Below, in pieces: positions 37,366-47,509 of a DNA stretch of 64,000 nt (the stretch's first letter is position 1; every line of letters begins with the position of its first letter). Location of the stretch: positions 13,397,001-13,461,000 of the forward strand of contig JAYKKT010000080.1 of the NCBI GenBank assembly GCA_036023115.1, in the 5' to 3' direction. The DNA comes from Brasenia schreberi (taxonomy: Eukaryota; Streptophyta; Magnoliopsida; Nymphaeales; Cabombaceae). Position numbers and translations under genes: made by a program. The notes under the pieces were generated by a model. It worked only from the letters and a program-made list of their open reading frames with translations. It had not been told where the DNA came from and searched no databases.

Positions 37366-39565
37366 AAGGGTCCCGGGCAGACTGAAACCCGCGATTTTTC
37401 GTGGGTTTCCTCTCCTCTTGGGTTCCTCAAGCTCCCTAAGAGTCGGTTTTCACCTCCTTAGTGTTCAAAGCTCCCAAATCGTGTCCTACGGTGTTCGTGC
37501 AAGCCTTCAAACTCGGATTTTGGTATATTTTTAATGTTTTTTCCATTTTTTTCCTTTATATTTATTGTTTTTTGTCTTATTTTGGTTTTTTTTTTAATGA
37601 CAAAATATGAAGTTATTTAAGTGTGTATACGATTTTTATTGCATTCATGAAGTGGGAGACACTCGATTTGAGTGTTATTTGAAGATTGGGGGATTTACGA
37701 AGTGCTTTTATTTTAAGGTTTTTGTTTGAATTAAAGTGAGATGGCAGGAAGGGGTGGTAGAGACTCTCATTCAAAGTCTGATGATCCGGCATGGCAGTGG
37801 GGTATACCAGTTGAGGGTTCAAGGTTAAAAATCAAATGTTTATTTTGTGAAAAGGTGGTTAGTGGTGGAATTTCAAGGTTGAAACACCACCTAGCAGAAA
37901 CCAGGAAAGAAGTTGCTCCATGCACAGGCAGAGTTAGAAGTGTGCCAGAAGGTAAATGACAATGCTTGCAGATGATTGAGATCATACAGGAAAGGAGACA
38001 ACAAAAGGATGATTTCCAGATGTGTGAAGAAGTTGATGATGCTACTGCCACTGGAGTTGGATTCACTGATAGTTTGCCTTCAGATGCTAAAACAGATATT
38101 GGTAGTAGCAGTTCGCGAGCACCTAGTAGAAGAAAGACGGTTACAGCTGAAGACTTTGGAGGTGGCAGAAGAGGAAGTTCAGGAAGGAGTAGAGGAAGAG
38201 CTTCTTCTTCTAGCATACATTCGTTCTTTCCTCCTTCCACTACACCTGGTGCTCAGCGAGAAATTTGTGCTGCTATGGCTTCAAAACAACTGCACGATCA
38301 AGCAGACCTTGCAGTGGGCAGATGGTTTTATGATGCATGCATTCCATTTAATGCAGCAAACAGTTTTCATTTTCAAGCAATGGCAGATGCAATTGCTAAC
38401 ATTGGTCCAAGATACAAGATGCCCTCTTATCAGAAGTTGAGAGGAAAGATATTAGATCAGACCGTGATTGAAGTACAGCAATACTGTTCGACTTTGAGAC
38501 AATCGTGAAAGGAAACAGGATGCACTATCATGGCAGATGGATGGACCGATAGGCGAGGAAGGACATTGCTAAACTTTCTTGTATATTGTCCTAAAGGACT
38601 CATGTTTTTGAGATCTCTAGATATGTCAGAGGAGAGGCACACTGCAGAGATCCTACGAGAGGAATTTGATAAGGTTATACAGGAGGTTGGGCTAGAAAAT
38701 GTAGTCCAATTGATTATAGATAATGCAGCTAACTACAAAACAGTTGGAAAGGAGTTAGCTGATATTTATGGGACTTTCTACTTGACACCATGTGCACCCC
38801 ATTGTTTAGATCTCATCCTCGAGGACATTGGTGAGATGGATGAAATAAAGGCAACAACTGAGTGTTGCCAAGATATTACAAAATTCATTTACAACCATGC
38901 ATTTGTTTTGTGTATGATGAGGAGATACACAGAAGGTGCAGAGCTTCTTCGCACAGCTGCAACTCGGTTCGCAACAAACTTCTTATCTGTATAGAGTATT
39001 ATGAGACAAAAGAAAGCTTTAAAGAGAATGTTCTCCTCAGATGAGTGGCAACAATTTGCAGAGTTGCCTTAAAATAGAAGGAATAGAAAGTTAAATGAGA
39101 TTGCAAAAACGGTTTTTGGAAGTTCATTTTGGAATGCATGTATTAGATTATTGAAAATTACTTATCCTTTAGTGAAAGTTTTGAGATTGGCTGACAGCGA
39201 GGAGAAACCATCTATGAGCTACCTTTATAAAGCCATGGACAGGGCAAAAGAAGCGATAAAAAATAACTTTAATGGAAAAAAAAGAGATTATGTACCCGGG
39301 TGGAAAATAATTGATAGTAGATGGAATAAACAATTGCATCAACCTATTCATGCAGCAACCTACTATCTAAACCCATCATTGAGGTACTCAGCAACCTTCA
39401 AAAGGGACGGTGAGGTTAATCGAGGAATCATTGAATGCATCGACAGATTAGTCCCTGATGAGAGCATAGTAGATGCAATACATCGAGAGATGGAGATATA
39501 TGATAATGCTCTTCACTTGATGGGTTTGCCTGTTGCAATTCGCAACCGCTCTACAATGCGTCCAG

Positions 39566-39648
39566 GTACATTGTTTATTTTCATATTTAAGTTGCATCTT
39601 ACATTACTGTGGATTATTATGTTTATAATGTTTATATTTTTTTTACAG
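39566..39648 (+). other. Intron 1 of the hAT transposase
   Basis: GTACATTG...TTTTTTTTACAG. Removing it joins RSTMRP to DVWWNRFG in frame. T-rich, as plant introns usually are. Confidence 0.9.
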
Positions 39649-39853
39649 ATGTTTGGTGGAACAGGTTTGGAAGTGATTGCCCAAACCTTAGAGATTTTGC
39701 AGTTAGAGTCTTAAGCCAAACCTGTAGTGCAACAGGTTGTGAAAGAAATTGGAGTATTTTTGAACACATCCATACAAAAAAGCACAACAGGTTGGAACAC
39801 AAAAGGCTTAATGATTTGGTTTATATTCGTTGTAACATGCGCCTTCGTGAAAG

Positions 39854-39955
39854 GTAATGTTGTATTACTTTCAAATTTTCAATTCAATATTATTTAACTT
39901 CAGTTTTCAATTGTTAATATTACTTACTAATTGTTTATCTTTGTTTGTGTCGTAG
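39854..39955 (+). other. Intron 2 of the hAT transposase
   Basis: GTAATGTT...GTGTCGTAG. Removing it restores the frame across RLRER-QLKKV. Confidence 0.9.
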
Positions 39956-40525
39956 GCAATTAAAAAAAGTAAATAGAGAAGAAAGTCAGTTTGATCCAAT
40001 AAGTTTGGATAATTTTGATATATTAGAAGATTGGGTTATGAAAGACACTGAACAAAATGCCCTCCTAACAGAAGAAAACGTTGCCTGGATTAATTTGGAA
40101 GGAGCGCAACAACATTATGGAGATGAAGAATTTGATTTTGAAGAAGAAGGTGTGGACGTGGCTGATGATGATGAGGATCTGCAACAAGGAGAAGATGAAG
40201 ATTATTTAGTTGATGATCCTGATTACAATTTGTAAAATATAACATTATATGTAACTGTAGTGTAATGTAAACTATGTCTGTATTTTATTTTTTAGATTCA
40301 AAATATGTAAATTTGGATGCAATTGTTCAATGTTGAATGCTCAATCTATACTAAACTTACATTATATGAATTTAAAGCAATTATCAGTTTTTTCCTGATT
40401 TTTTCCTGATTTTTTTCAATTTTTACTATTTTTTATTAATTTTTAATTATTTTTTGCATTATTTTAATATTAAAGTACGATACGATACGATACGCCCGTA
40501 TCGTGGAGCCCAGCGATACACGTTA

Positions 40526-40535
40526 GACAACACTG
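40526..40535 (-). repeat. Right terminal inverted repeat of the hAT element
   Basis: GACAACACTG, the exact inverse of the left end. Confidence 0.97.
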
Positions 40536-40578
40536 CTCGTGACACGCTTCCCAATGCACTCAATTTCTTTAATCCGAG

Positions 40579-40590
40579 GCTTTGATACCA
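40579..40590 (-). other. Primer binding site of copia B
   Basis: Minus strand reads TGGTATCAAAGC beside the 5' LTR, an initiator-Met-tRNA type site with one change from TGGTATCAGAGC. Confidence 0.9.
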
Positions 40591-40922
40591 TGTAAATTGT
40601 TGTCGATAATCAAAGGTTGAAGCGTCCACGAACCGATTTGTCAAAGCGCCAAGAGCTCAAATCATCCAAATATGGATGTCAAACAAATATCTCAACAAGA
40701 ATGCGGAAGAAGTCAAACACCAAGCAAAAGCTGTGTAAAGACAGTATAATTTATTCATGAGTGAGTGGGGTATTTATAGGGATTACATATATACATGAAT
40801 ATGAAGAAAATCAGTCTTGAAGGCTGGTTGTTGTGCACAGGACTGACCCCCAGGCCCTAGTGGCCTGGGCCAATCTAGCCCCAAACACGGGTCCTAATGG
40901 CCCGTACCTATTACAATTAACA
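40591..40922 (-). repeat. 5' LTR of copia B
   Basis: 332 bp, TGTAAATTG...AATTAACA on the plus strand, with TATAAATA on the minus strand at 40771-40778. Immediately followed by copia A gag sequence AACAA. Confidence 0.92.
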
Positions 40923-41079
40923 AACAAGAATGAACGAAGCTAGAATTCAAAAAGACATTACCCTAGCCGCGTCTAAACCCGAAGCAAATATGAAGGCTTA
41001 TCATCCTTTCTACTTCAAAAGCGAAGGATCGTCACCACTGTAGAGAGGCTAGACACATAAGACTAAATTGCCCTAAATT
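40923..41079 (+). repeat. 157-bp flanking duplication, right copy
   Basis: Second copy of 31804-31960. Here copia A continues uninterrupted past CCCTAAATT into AAAAAAGAAG and its protease. Confidence 0.9.
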
Positions 41080-42239
41080 AAAAAAGAAGATGAATTTGGT
41101 GGAAGAATAAGCTTCATCCTTAAAGGAAAAGTGAAGAAACTCGAAGCTCAAATGAAGGAGAAAGCAACGGTCGGTGCAGTTTGCTCTTCTTCAACAAATG
41201 AAATTCAAGGTACTACTTCTTAGATTCTTGATTCGGGTGTTTCACTTCATATGACCTGTAATGAAAAAATTTTAAACTCATGTACAAAGCCTTTATCATG
41301 TGTTTATAGTATGGATGGAATAAAATTAAATGTGATAAAATTGGTAATTTTTAAAATAAAAACTTTGAAGTTTTTAAAACTAGTGTTTTTCTAAAATTAA
41401 ATTTAAACTTGCTTTCTGTATCTCAAATTTCAGATAAAAGTTATGTTAATAACTTTTTCATCTACGGGATATATTGTACATGATCACCTCTTGAAAAAGG
41501 TGATTGGTCGTGGCCATACGAAGGGCAAACTTTATATCATGGATTATTTGCATAGTATAGGATATGTTAATGTTTTGTCAAATGACGCTCTTTTATGTCA
41601 CAAAATACTAGGACATCTTAATGCTCAAAAGTTGTATCAATATTCTCTTTTAATAAAGACTATGAACATTTTTTTTGCAAAGATCGTGTCCTTAGCAAAA
41701 TGCAACATCTACATTTTTCAAACAAACACATATTATCATGAGACCCTTCAAAATAGTTTATTCGAATGTATGGGGACCAACACCTGTTTTGTCTAAAGGG
41801 GGCATTTCCTACTATGTTATTTTTATAGACGATTTTACTAGGTATACATAGGTATATCTTTTAAGAGCTAAATCCGATGTTTTTCAAAATTTTGTTATAT
41901 TTGATAATCTTATGAAAAACAAATTTTATTCCAAAATCAAGATTTTTAGATCTGACTCAAGAGGGGAGTTTATGTCAAAGGATTTTAAAAATCATCTTAA
42001 CAAATTCGAAATTATGCATCAAACCTCTTGCACTAAAACTCCCCAACAAAATGGTATTTCAGAACGTAAACATCGACATATTTTAGAAATAACCTTGCTT
42101 ATCGAGTAGTATTCCTAAGAATTTCTGAGCACAAGCTATTATGATTGTTTATTTAATTAATCAAATGCCCTCTTCGGTTTTGCAAAACTTTTCTCCTATA
42201 GAAAAGCTTTTTAAAGTTTTTTCAAACTATTCTAGACTA
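41080..42239 (+). pseudogene. copia A protease and integrase remnant
   Basis: Reads ILDSGVSLHMTC near 41227-41262 (protease DSG), then a pre-integrase piece with CHKILGHLNAQKLYQYS (41602-41652), IDDFTRY near 41825, KIFRSDSRGEFMSKDF (41940-41985), TPQQNGISERKHRHILE near 42040-42085 and VYLINQMPSS near 42150. Stops and shifts lie between them, so it is dead. Confidence 0.85.
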
Positions 42240-43226
42240 TGTATTTTTTTATATAAATGTTTTGTTTATAGTGACAAAAATGATAAACTATCTTCTAGTG
42301 CTATATAATATGTATTTTTAGGGTATGGAATAAATAAAAAAGAATATAAGTGTTATGACTATAAAAATGATAAGCTCCATGTATCGAGAGATGTCAAATT
42401 TTTTAAAAACGAATATGTATTTAAAGGCATTAGTTCTATTGATGATTCTTCCTATTCCTTTTTTAATGATTTTAGGAGAAGATGTGATTCATGTAGAAAA
42501 TGATCTTGATGAATACCTCATTTAAAGACATTTTGTTACTCCTTTTGATTAATATTACACTAAGAGAACCCCTTCCATTACTCCATCTATTCCTATAAGG
42601 TCTAGTCGTGACTCTAGACCTCCTCAACAATTTGTTTTATATGATAGTTTTTTACCAGGCATAAAGCCCTGATAACCAATATTTCAGCTGTAAAGGAACC
42701 TAAAACTTTTAAGGAAGCCCAATTATCATAAGACTGTAATGCTACGAATGAAGAATTAAATGTTTTATATAGAGTTCAAACTTGGGATATAGTATCTAGA
42801 CCACAAAACAAAAAGACTATAAGTTGTAGGTTAGTCTATAAAATTAAGACTAATGGTGATGGTTCATTAGACTATTATAAAGCTAGATTAGTTATCATAA
42901 GTTACTAATAGGAATATGGAATTGAATATGAGAAAACTTTTACTCTTGTAACTAGAATGACAATTATTAGAAGCTAAAGATTTTAAATTTGCTAATGACG
43001 ATGATAATAGAGTCCAAACTTGCTCTTGTTTTATATAGGTTGTAGGTGTGTCTTATTTTTTGAGAACTGAGGTAACTTGTGATGATAAAGATTTTTTCTT
43101 ATCACAAACTAAATTTGTTAATGATATTATTCTTAGATAAGGGCTTTCAGATCACAAAGTTGTTGAGATACCTGAAGTAATCAACGAGAAGATGTGCCTT
43201 ATTGATGGAAAGTCATTGAATGATCC
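42240..43226 (+). pseudogene. copia A integrase tail and N-terminal half of RT
   Basis: Phrases in order include DKNDKLSSSAI, FLGYGINKKEYKCYD near 42320, CRLVYKIKTNGDG near 42830, then degraded RT to LIDGKSLND at 43200-43222. Copia C inserted within the GATCC that encodes part of the conserved DPTPY box, whose remainder continues at 53069. Confidence 0.8.
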
Positions 43227-43526
43227 TGTTAATGTAATAGGGAGTGTGCCATGCTGAATATGGAAGGGCCAGGGCCAGCCTGGCCATGATCGTTGGGGGC
43301 CCCCAACGGCTAGTGCTGGCCAGGGCCAGCACTAACCCTTCTTGCTCTTCTTTGTTGTCCATTCTAAAGCTATGTAACGTGTCTATAACTTGTTTTTGAA
43401 TGCTTCCACTCTCTTGTTTGTTATACTTGAAGATTGGCATTCATACTTAAATGCCATTTGACTCTTTATGATTTGGTGGATTTGATTCGTGAAGTATCAA
43501 CCTTCGACTATCGACAAATATTTACA
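43227..43526 (+). repeat. 5' LTR of copia C
   Basis: 300 bp. It lacks two blocks present in the 3' LTR: the stretch containing TATAAATA and the sequence up to CTACTTTTGAC, and a short GC-rich block near the start. The core promoter is therefore lost in this LTR. Confidence 0.92.
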
Positions 43527-43538
43527 AGGTATCAGAGC
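43527..43538 (+). other. Primer binding site of copia C
   Basis: AGGTATCAGAGC directly after the LTR, one change from the usual TGGTATCAGAGC. Confidence 0.88.
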
Positions 43539-43652
43539 CTCGGATTGAAGAAATCGAGTGCATTGGGAAGCATGCCACGAGTGCAAATTTTGAAGAATCA
43601 TACCAAACGAGGTTAGTTCAAAATTTTTTATTTTGCACAAAATAAAAGGAAA

Positions 43653-43954
43653 AAATGAGTATTTTAGATGTATTCTAAACCCAAAATGTTACCAAAGTTG
43701 GGCTAGGACCATAAAAAAGTATTTTTTGTCAAGATTTTTGGGACTACATCGATGAAACGATAAAAGAACCAATTTTGAATATTGATGGATTGGATGACGA
43801 CGATATTGTCAAAGCCCACGAAAAATACAAACAAGATTTGAAATTGTGGAAAAAAATAAATGCTAAAATCACGTTAATTATTTGCCAAAATGTGGATGAA
43901 AAACTTAGAAATAGAATTAGTGCTTTCGAAAACACTTTTGAAAATTGGGAATAC
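43653..43954 (+). pseudogene. copia C gag, N-terminal part
   Basis: Contains FWDYIDETIKEPILNIDGLDD and AHEKYKQDLKLWKKINAKI, then CQNVDEKLRNRISAFENTFE, cut at NWEY by the RTE insertion. It resumes at 45781 with LKKIHSQYDFVFQ. A stop lies near the start. Confidence 0.85.
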
Positions 43955-45760
43955 AACAACAACTAAGCCTTTTCTCGTACTAGACGGGGTCGACTACATG
44001 GATTCTTTGTTTCCACAGATCCCTATCGTGTGCCATGTTAGCAGTTAACTCCCAAAAAGCTAGATCATTCTTTATTGTTTCTTTCCAACACTTTTGTGGT
44101 CGTCCTCTACCTCTTTTAATACTTTCTAAATTTAGTTTTTCTAACCTTCTTACGGGTTCTTCTTTTGATCTTCTTTCTATATGCCCAAACCATCTTAATC
44201 GATGTTCTCTCATTTTATCCTCTATTGGTGCCACTCCTAATTTGTTTCTAATAACCTCATTATGTATACGATCTTTTCTTGTAAGACCACTCATTCATCT
44301 CAACATCTTCATTTCTGTCACAGACATCTTTTGTACATGTTGATGATTAACTGCCCAACACTCAGAACCATAAAACATGGCAGGCCTAATTGTTGCTCTA
44401 TAATATTTACCTTTTAATTTTAATGGTATCTTCTTATCACAAAGAATACTTGATGCTCCTCTCCATTTTAACCAACCAGCATTAATTCTATGTAACATCT
44501 CCATCAATTCTTCCATCACTTTGAAAAATTGACCCTAGGTATTTAAAACTTTCCGTTTAGGGAATGCAATGTGTGCCAATTTTAATTTCTATGTCCTCTG
44601 AAGTAACCAAATGATCAAACTTACATTCCATATATTATGTCTTTGTTCTACTAAGTCAGAGGCCTTTGCTTTCTAATGTTTCTCAACATAGTTCCAATTT
44701 TCTATTAACTTTTTCCTTAGACTCCTCCACTAACACAATGTCATCTGCAAATAACATACACTAAGGTTCTTCATCTTGAATATATTTTGTTAACTCATCA
44801 ATCACCATTATAAATAAGTATAGACTTAAAGTTGATCCTTGATGTAACCCAATATTAACTTCAAAGAAGTCTGTCATTCCTTCATGAGTACTCACACATG
44901 TTTTTGCATCATCGTACATGTCTCTTATAAGGTTAATGTATGTCAATGGGATACCTCTTTTTTCCAAGGTTCTCCAAAGAACCTCCCTCGGTACCTTATC
45001 ATAAGCTTTTCCTAGATCAATAAATATTATGTGAAGGTCTTTCTTTTTTGCTCTAAAATGTTCCATAAGATGTCTCAAAAGGTGAATCGCTTCAATAGTA
45101 GAACTGCCTGGCATGAATTCAAATTGGTTCTCTATTGTACTTGATACTTGTCTTAACCTACTTTCGATAATTGTTTCTTATAATTTCATAGTATGACTCA
45201 TTAACTTGATACCTCGATAATTCGCACAATTTTGAATGTCTCCTTTGTTCTTATATATGTGTATAAGTGTACTTGCTCTTCATTCCTCGGGCATCTTTTG
45301 GTTTTTCCATATTTCATTAAATAGTCTTGTGAGCCAAGTGATTCCTATTTCTCCTAGTATTTTCTAAACTTCTATAGGAATATTGTCTGGTCCTACCGAT
45401 TTATCACCCTTCATATGTTTAAGAGCCTCTTTGACTTCATTCTTTTGAATACGTCGGTAGAAATTGTGGTTTATATACTTTTCTAACTTGGCTAAATCTC
45501 CTAAACTAATACTAACATCTTTATTTTCATTAAAAAGATTATAAAAATAGTTTTTCCATCTATTTCTTATATCATCATTTGCCACTAGAATTTTTTCATG
45601 GGGCGGAGTTGCTTTTGAAACTTGGGAATACTGAAGAAAATTCATTCCCAAGATGATTTTGTGTTCCAAATCGATTTAATGGAAAGAATGATTATGCTTA
45701 AATAAGGAAATCTATTTATGACCGGCAATACAAGGGTGATCCTTACATGGGGCGGAGTTG
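43955..45760 (-). mobile_element. RTE LINE (copy E) nested in copia C gag
   Basis: Minus-strand RTE with tail (TTG)n at 43955 and a 5' end ACTCCGCCCC that directly abuts the gag. The 20-bp flanks CTTTTGAAAATTGGGAATAC (43935-43954) and CTTTTGAAACTTGGGAATAC (45761-45780) differ at one base. The endonuclease half is deleted (junction near 45598). A 148-bp unit of RTE 5' end plus gag is tandemly duplicated at 45598-45745. The RT is interrupted by many stops, several shared with copy C at 49.5 kb. Confidence 0.9.
43980..45669 (-). pseudogene. RTE copy E reverse transcriptase
   Basis: Open pieces at 45669-45364 (ending [14 protein letters not shown] before TAG), 45114-44761 ([15 protein letters not shown] and GLHQGSTLS), 44519-44295 and 44294-43980. 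Stops at EVW, EEW, KLW and after HCIP occupy the same codons as in copy C. Additional private changes include Asp-Leu-Gly-Lys in place of Asp-Leu-Glu-Lys. Confidence 0.9.
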
Positions 45761-45893
45761 CTTTTGAAACTTGGGAATACTTGAAGAAAATTCATTCACA
45801 ATATGATTTTGTGTTCCAAATCGATTTAATGGAAAGAATGATTATGCTTAAACAAGAAAATCTAAGCATTCGAGACTACCACAATGAGTTTTC
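45598..45893 (+). repeat. Tandem duplication across RTE 5' end and copia C gag
   Basis: CATGGGGCGGAGTTGC occurs at 45598 and 45746, each followed by the same 100-odd bases of gag. The first copy has lost one T (TTGAAG to TGAAG) and then reads ATCTATTTATG into RTE 5' sequence ACCGGCAATACAAGGG. The period is 148 bp. Confidence 0.9.
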
Positions 45894-46480
45894 GGAGTTA
45901 TGAACTCAATTAAGAAGTTTTGATAAATTTGAAAAACTTCACAAATTAGACAAATTTCAAGAATTTTTAGACAACCAATATTTCTTCTTGTTTATGCGTG
46001 GGTTAAGAGACGAGTTTGAAAATATTAGATCAAACCTTATACATAGAAAACCTAGACCTAGAGGGGATTCCTTTTAAGCCGATCTTGTGATGGAGGAAAC
46101 AAGATTGAAGAATATGAATGTGGCCAAAGAAGAAATAAAGAAGCCTCCACAAAACCACTATTGCAAACTTGAAGACCTAAAAGCCTCCACAACCGGGAGC
46201 AAACTTGAAGACCTAAAAGCCTCCACATGCAAAAAACAACGAAGGCATGTCAAAGAAGCCCATGGGACCGTGGTTCAACAAAGACACCATTTGCCACTAT
46301 TGCAAAGAAAGTGGACACATCAAAACCACTTGTCCTCTACTTCGGAAAAGAAGTGGAAACATGGGAGCCGTAGAAGAATGGGGTGTCTTGCCCAACAACA
46401 TCAAAGCATACATAGAATAAATCTTCAAGGAAAAAGCAAGCATCTCCGGGAATGCTCTATCCACTTCTCAAGGTATGTCT
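45781..46480 (+). pseudogene. copia C gag, C-terminal part with zinc knuckle
   Basis: FVFQIDLMERMIMLKQEN, SIRDYHNEFSEL, a stop, then LFMRGLRDEFENIRS and a lysine-rich stretch with a short tandem repeat (KLEDLKAST twice). The nucleocapsid knuckle CHYCKESGHIKTTC is at 46292-46333. A frame change lies between the parts. Confidence 0.9.
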
Positions 46481-46777
46481 TGGTTTTTAGATTCCGGTGC
46501 ATCTTTTCATATGACACATAGTGAAGATTCTTTGATTAATTCTTGTGAAACCATTGGAAAACATGTGTTTACGATCGATGGAACAAAACTCCAAATAAAA
46601 AAAATAGGAAACTTTGAAAAACAAAATTTTTAAATTCAAAATGTAAGTCTTATACGTAAGCTTAATTTGAACCTACTTTCGGTTGCTCAAATATGTAATA
46701 ACAAGTGTATAGTCACTTTCTCATCCAAACATTGTGTGATGATTGGTCAAGGCCATAGAGAAAGTTGACTATACAAA
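46481..46777 (+). pseudogene. copia C aspartic protease
   Basis: WFLDSGASFHMTHSED with the catalytic DSG at 46490-46498, then FTIDGTKLQIKKIGNF, a stop, LNLNLLSVAQICNN and a stop near 46765 before the pre-integrase domain. Size and order fit a copia protease. Confidence 0.9.
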
Positions 46778-47509
46778 ATGGACTATCTTGTTATGTCAAA
46801 TTCTGAGTTTTGTAACGTAGCCCAAGATGCTACGCTTTGGCATAAAAGACTTGGATACTTGGACTCTAAAAAATTATGTAATATTTCCTTTATGAAAACA
46901 ATTAGAGAGAAAAAGTTTGAATGTAAAGATTGTATTCTTAGAAAAATGCATCATCTTCCTTTTGGAGAAAGAAACTATGTACCAAACAAAGCTTTTGATC
47001 TAATACATTCGGATGTTTGGGGCCCCGCATCCGTTGTTTCTAAAGGAGGAGTGCAATACTATGTAATTTTTGTGGATAACTTTACTCGTTTTCCATGGAT
47101 ATATCTCTTGAAATATAAATCCGAAGTGTTTAAAAAATTTATAGTCTTTTGTAATATGATCAAAAATCAATTTGGAGTCACCATTAAAATCTTTAGATCC
47201 GATTCGGGAGGAGAATATATGTCTAATGAATTTCAAAAAATTATTAAAACAAATGGCATTTTTCATAAAAAATCATGCACTAAAACACCCCAACAAAATG
47301 GTCTAGCGGAAAGAAAACATATACATATTATTGAAACTTGTCGAACTATGCTAATTGCTAGTAGGGTTCCTAAATATTTATGGGCCGAAGCCACTCTTAC
47401 AGCAGTGTATCTTATAAATAGAATGCCTTTGTCTAATCTTGAAAATACTTCACCTTTTGAAAAATTGTACAATATCCCTCCATACTATGAACGACTTAGA
47501 GTTTTTTGA
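46778..47509 (+). CDS. copia C integrase, open 243-codon segment
   Basis: Would insert the element's cDNA into the chromosome. The frame holds the pre-integrase zinc finger (LWHKRLGYLDSKKL with CKDCI; the usual H-x-x-LGH has Tyr instead of the second His, HKRLGY), the DDE core with DLIHSDVWG (Asp 1), KIFRSDSGGEYM (Asp 2) and NGLAERKHIHIIE (Glu), and the C-terminal ATLTAVYLINRMP. It opens at a Met within the polyprotein, so this is a surviving stretch and not a separate gene. It stops at a TGA at 47507. The altered zinc-finger His argues against activity. Confidence 0.88.
   Translation: MDYLVMSNSEFCNVAQDATLWHKRLGYLDSKKLCNISFMKTIREKKFECKDCILRKMHHLPFGERNYVPNKAFDLIHSDVWGPASVVSKGGVQYYVIFVDNFTRFPWIYLLKYKSEVFKKFIVFCNMIKNQFGVTIKIFRSDSGGEYMSNEFQKIIKTNGIFHKKSCTKTPQQNGLAERKHIHIIETCRTMLIASRVPKYLWAEATLTAVYLINRMPLSNLENTSPFEKLYNIPPYYERLRVF

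Larger units (their letters stand above)
37741..40235 (+). pseudogene. hAT transposase, two introns, four nonsense codons
   Basis: DNA-cutting and -joining enzyme of a hAT transposon. Exons by my reading: 37741-39565, 39649-39853, 39956-40235; both introns have GT...AG ends (83 and 102 bp) and keep the frame. Domains: a BED zinc finger at the start (WQWGIPVEG, KCLFCEKVV, LKHHLAE), a low-complexity Ser/Arg stretch, a DUF659-type core (IMADGWTD with the first acidic residue, LIIDNAANY with the second, PCAPHCLDLILEDI), and the C-terminal dimerisation region (TGCERNWSIFEHIHTKK, LNDLVYIRCNM), ending in an acidic tail. In-frame stops lie at 37957-37959 (TGA), 38506-38508 (TGA), 38992-38994 (TAG) and 39070-39072 (TAA). 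The frame is otherwise intact, so it died rather recently. Confidence 0.95.
37229..40535 (+). mobile_element. hAT-superfamily DNA transposon nested in copia B
   Basis: 3307 bp bounded by 10-bp terminal inverted repeats, CAGTGTTGTC at 37229 and GACAACACTG at 40535. The 8-bp target duplication is CTCGTGGC / CTCGTGAC (37221-37228 and 40536-40543, one difference). Copia C has the empty site, reading GCCACGAGTGC on the opposite strand. Both ends carry many CGTATCG/CGATACG motifs, the likely transposase binding sites. The interior encodes one transposase gene with two small introns. Confidence 0.97.
31957..40922 (-). mobile_element. Ty1/copia retrotransposon (copia B), internally deleted, nested in copia A
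   Basis: Minus-strand element with LTRs at 31957-32312 and 40591-40922. The 5' LTR (right) is next to a primer site, and a polypurine tract abuts the left LTR. Internal DNA holds the gag leader, a hAT insertion, gag with zinc knuckle, the integrase core, an RTE insertion, then a jump to the end of RNase H. Protease, pre-integrase and nearly all of RT and RNase H are missing, so it could not move by itself. It lies in the gag of copia A with a 157-bp duplication at its borders. Confidence 0.92.

Noticed and set aside
37216..37461. Plus and minus frames rich in Arg and Tyr across the hAT left end
   Set aside because: They are translations of the CGTATCG subterminal array on both strands.
43034..43226. 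RT YxDD-type box of copia A before the copia C insertion
   Set aside because: The region is too damaged to place the catalytic box. Only flanking phrases are readable.
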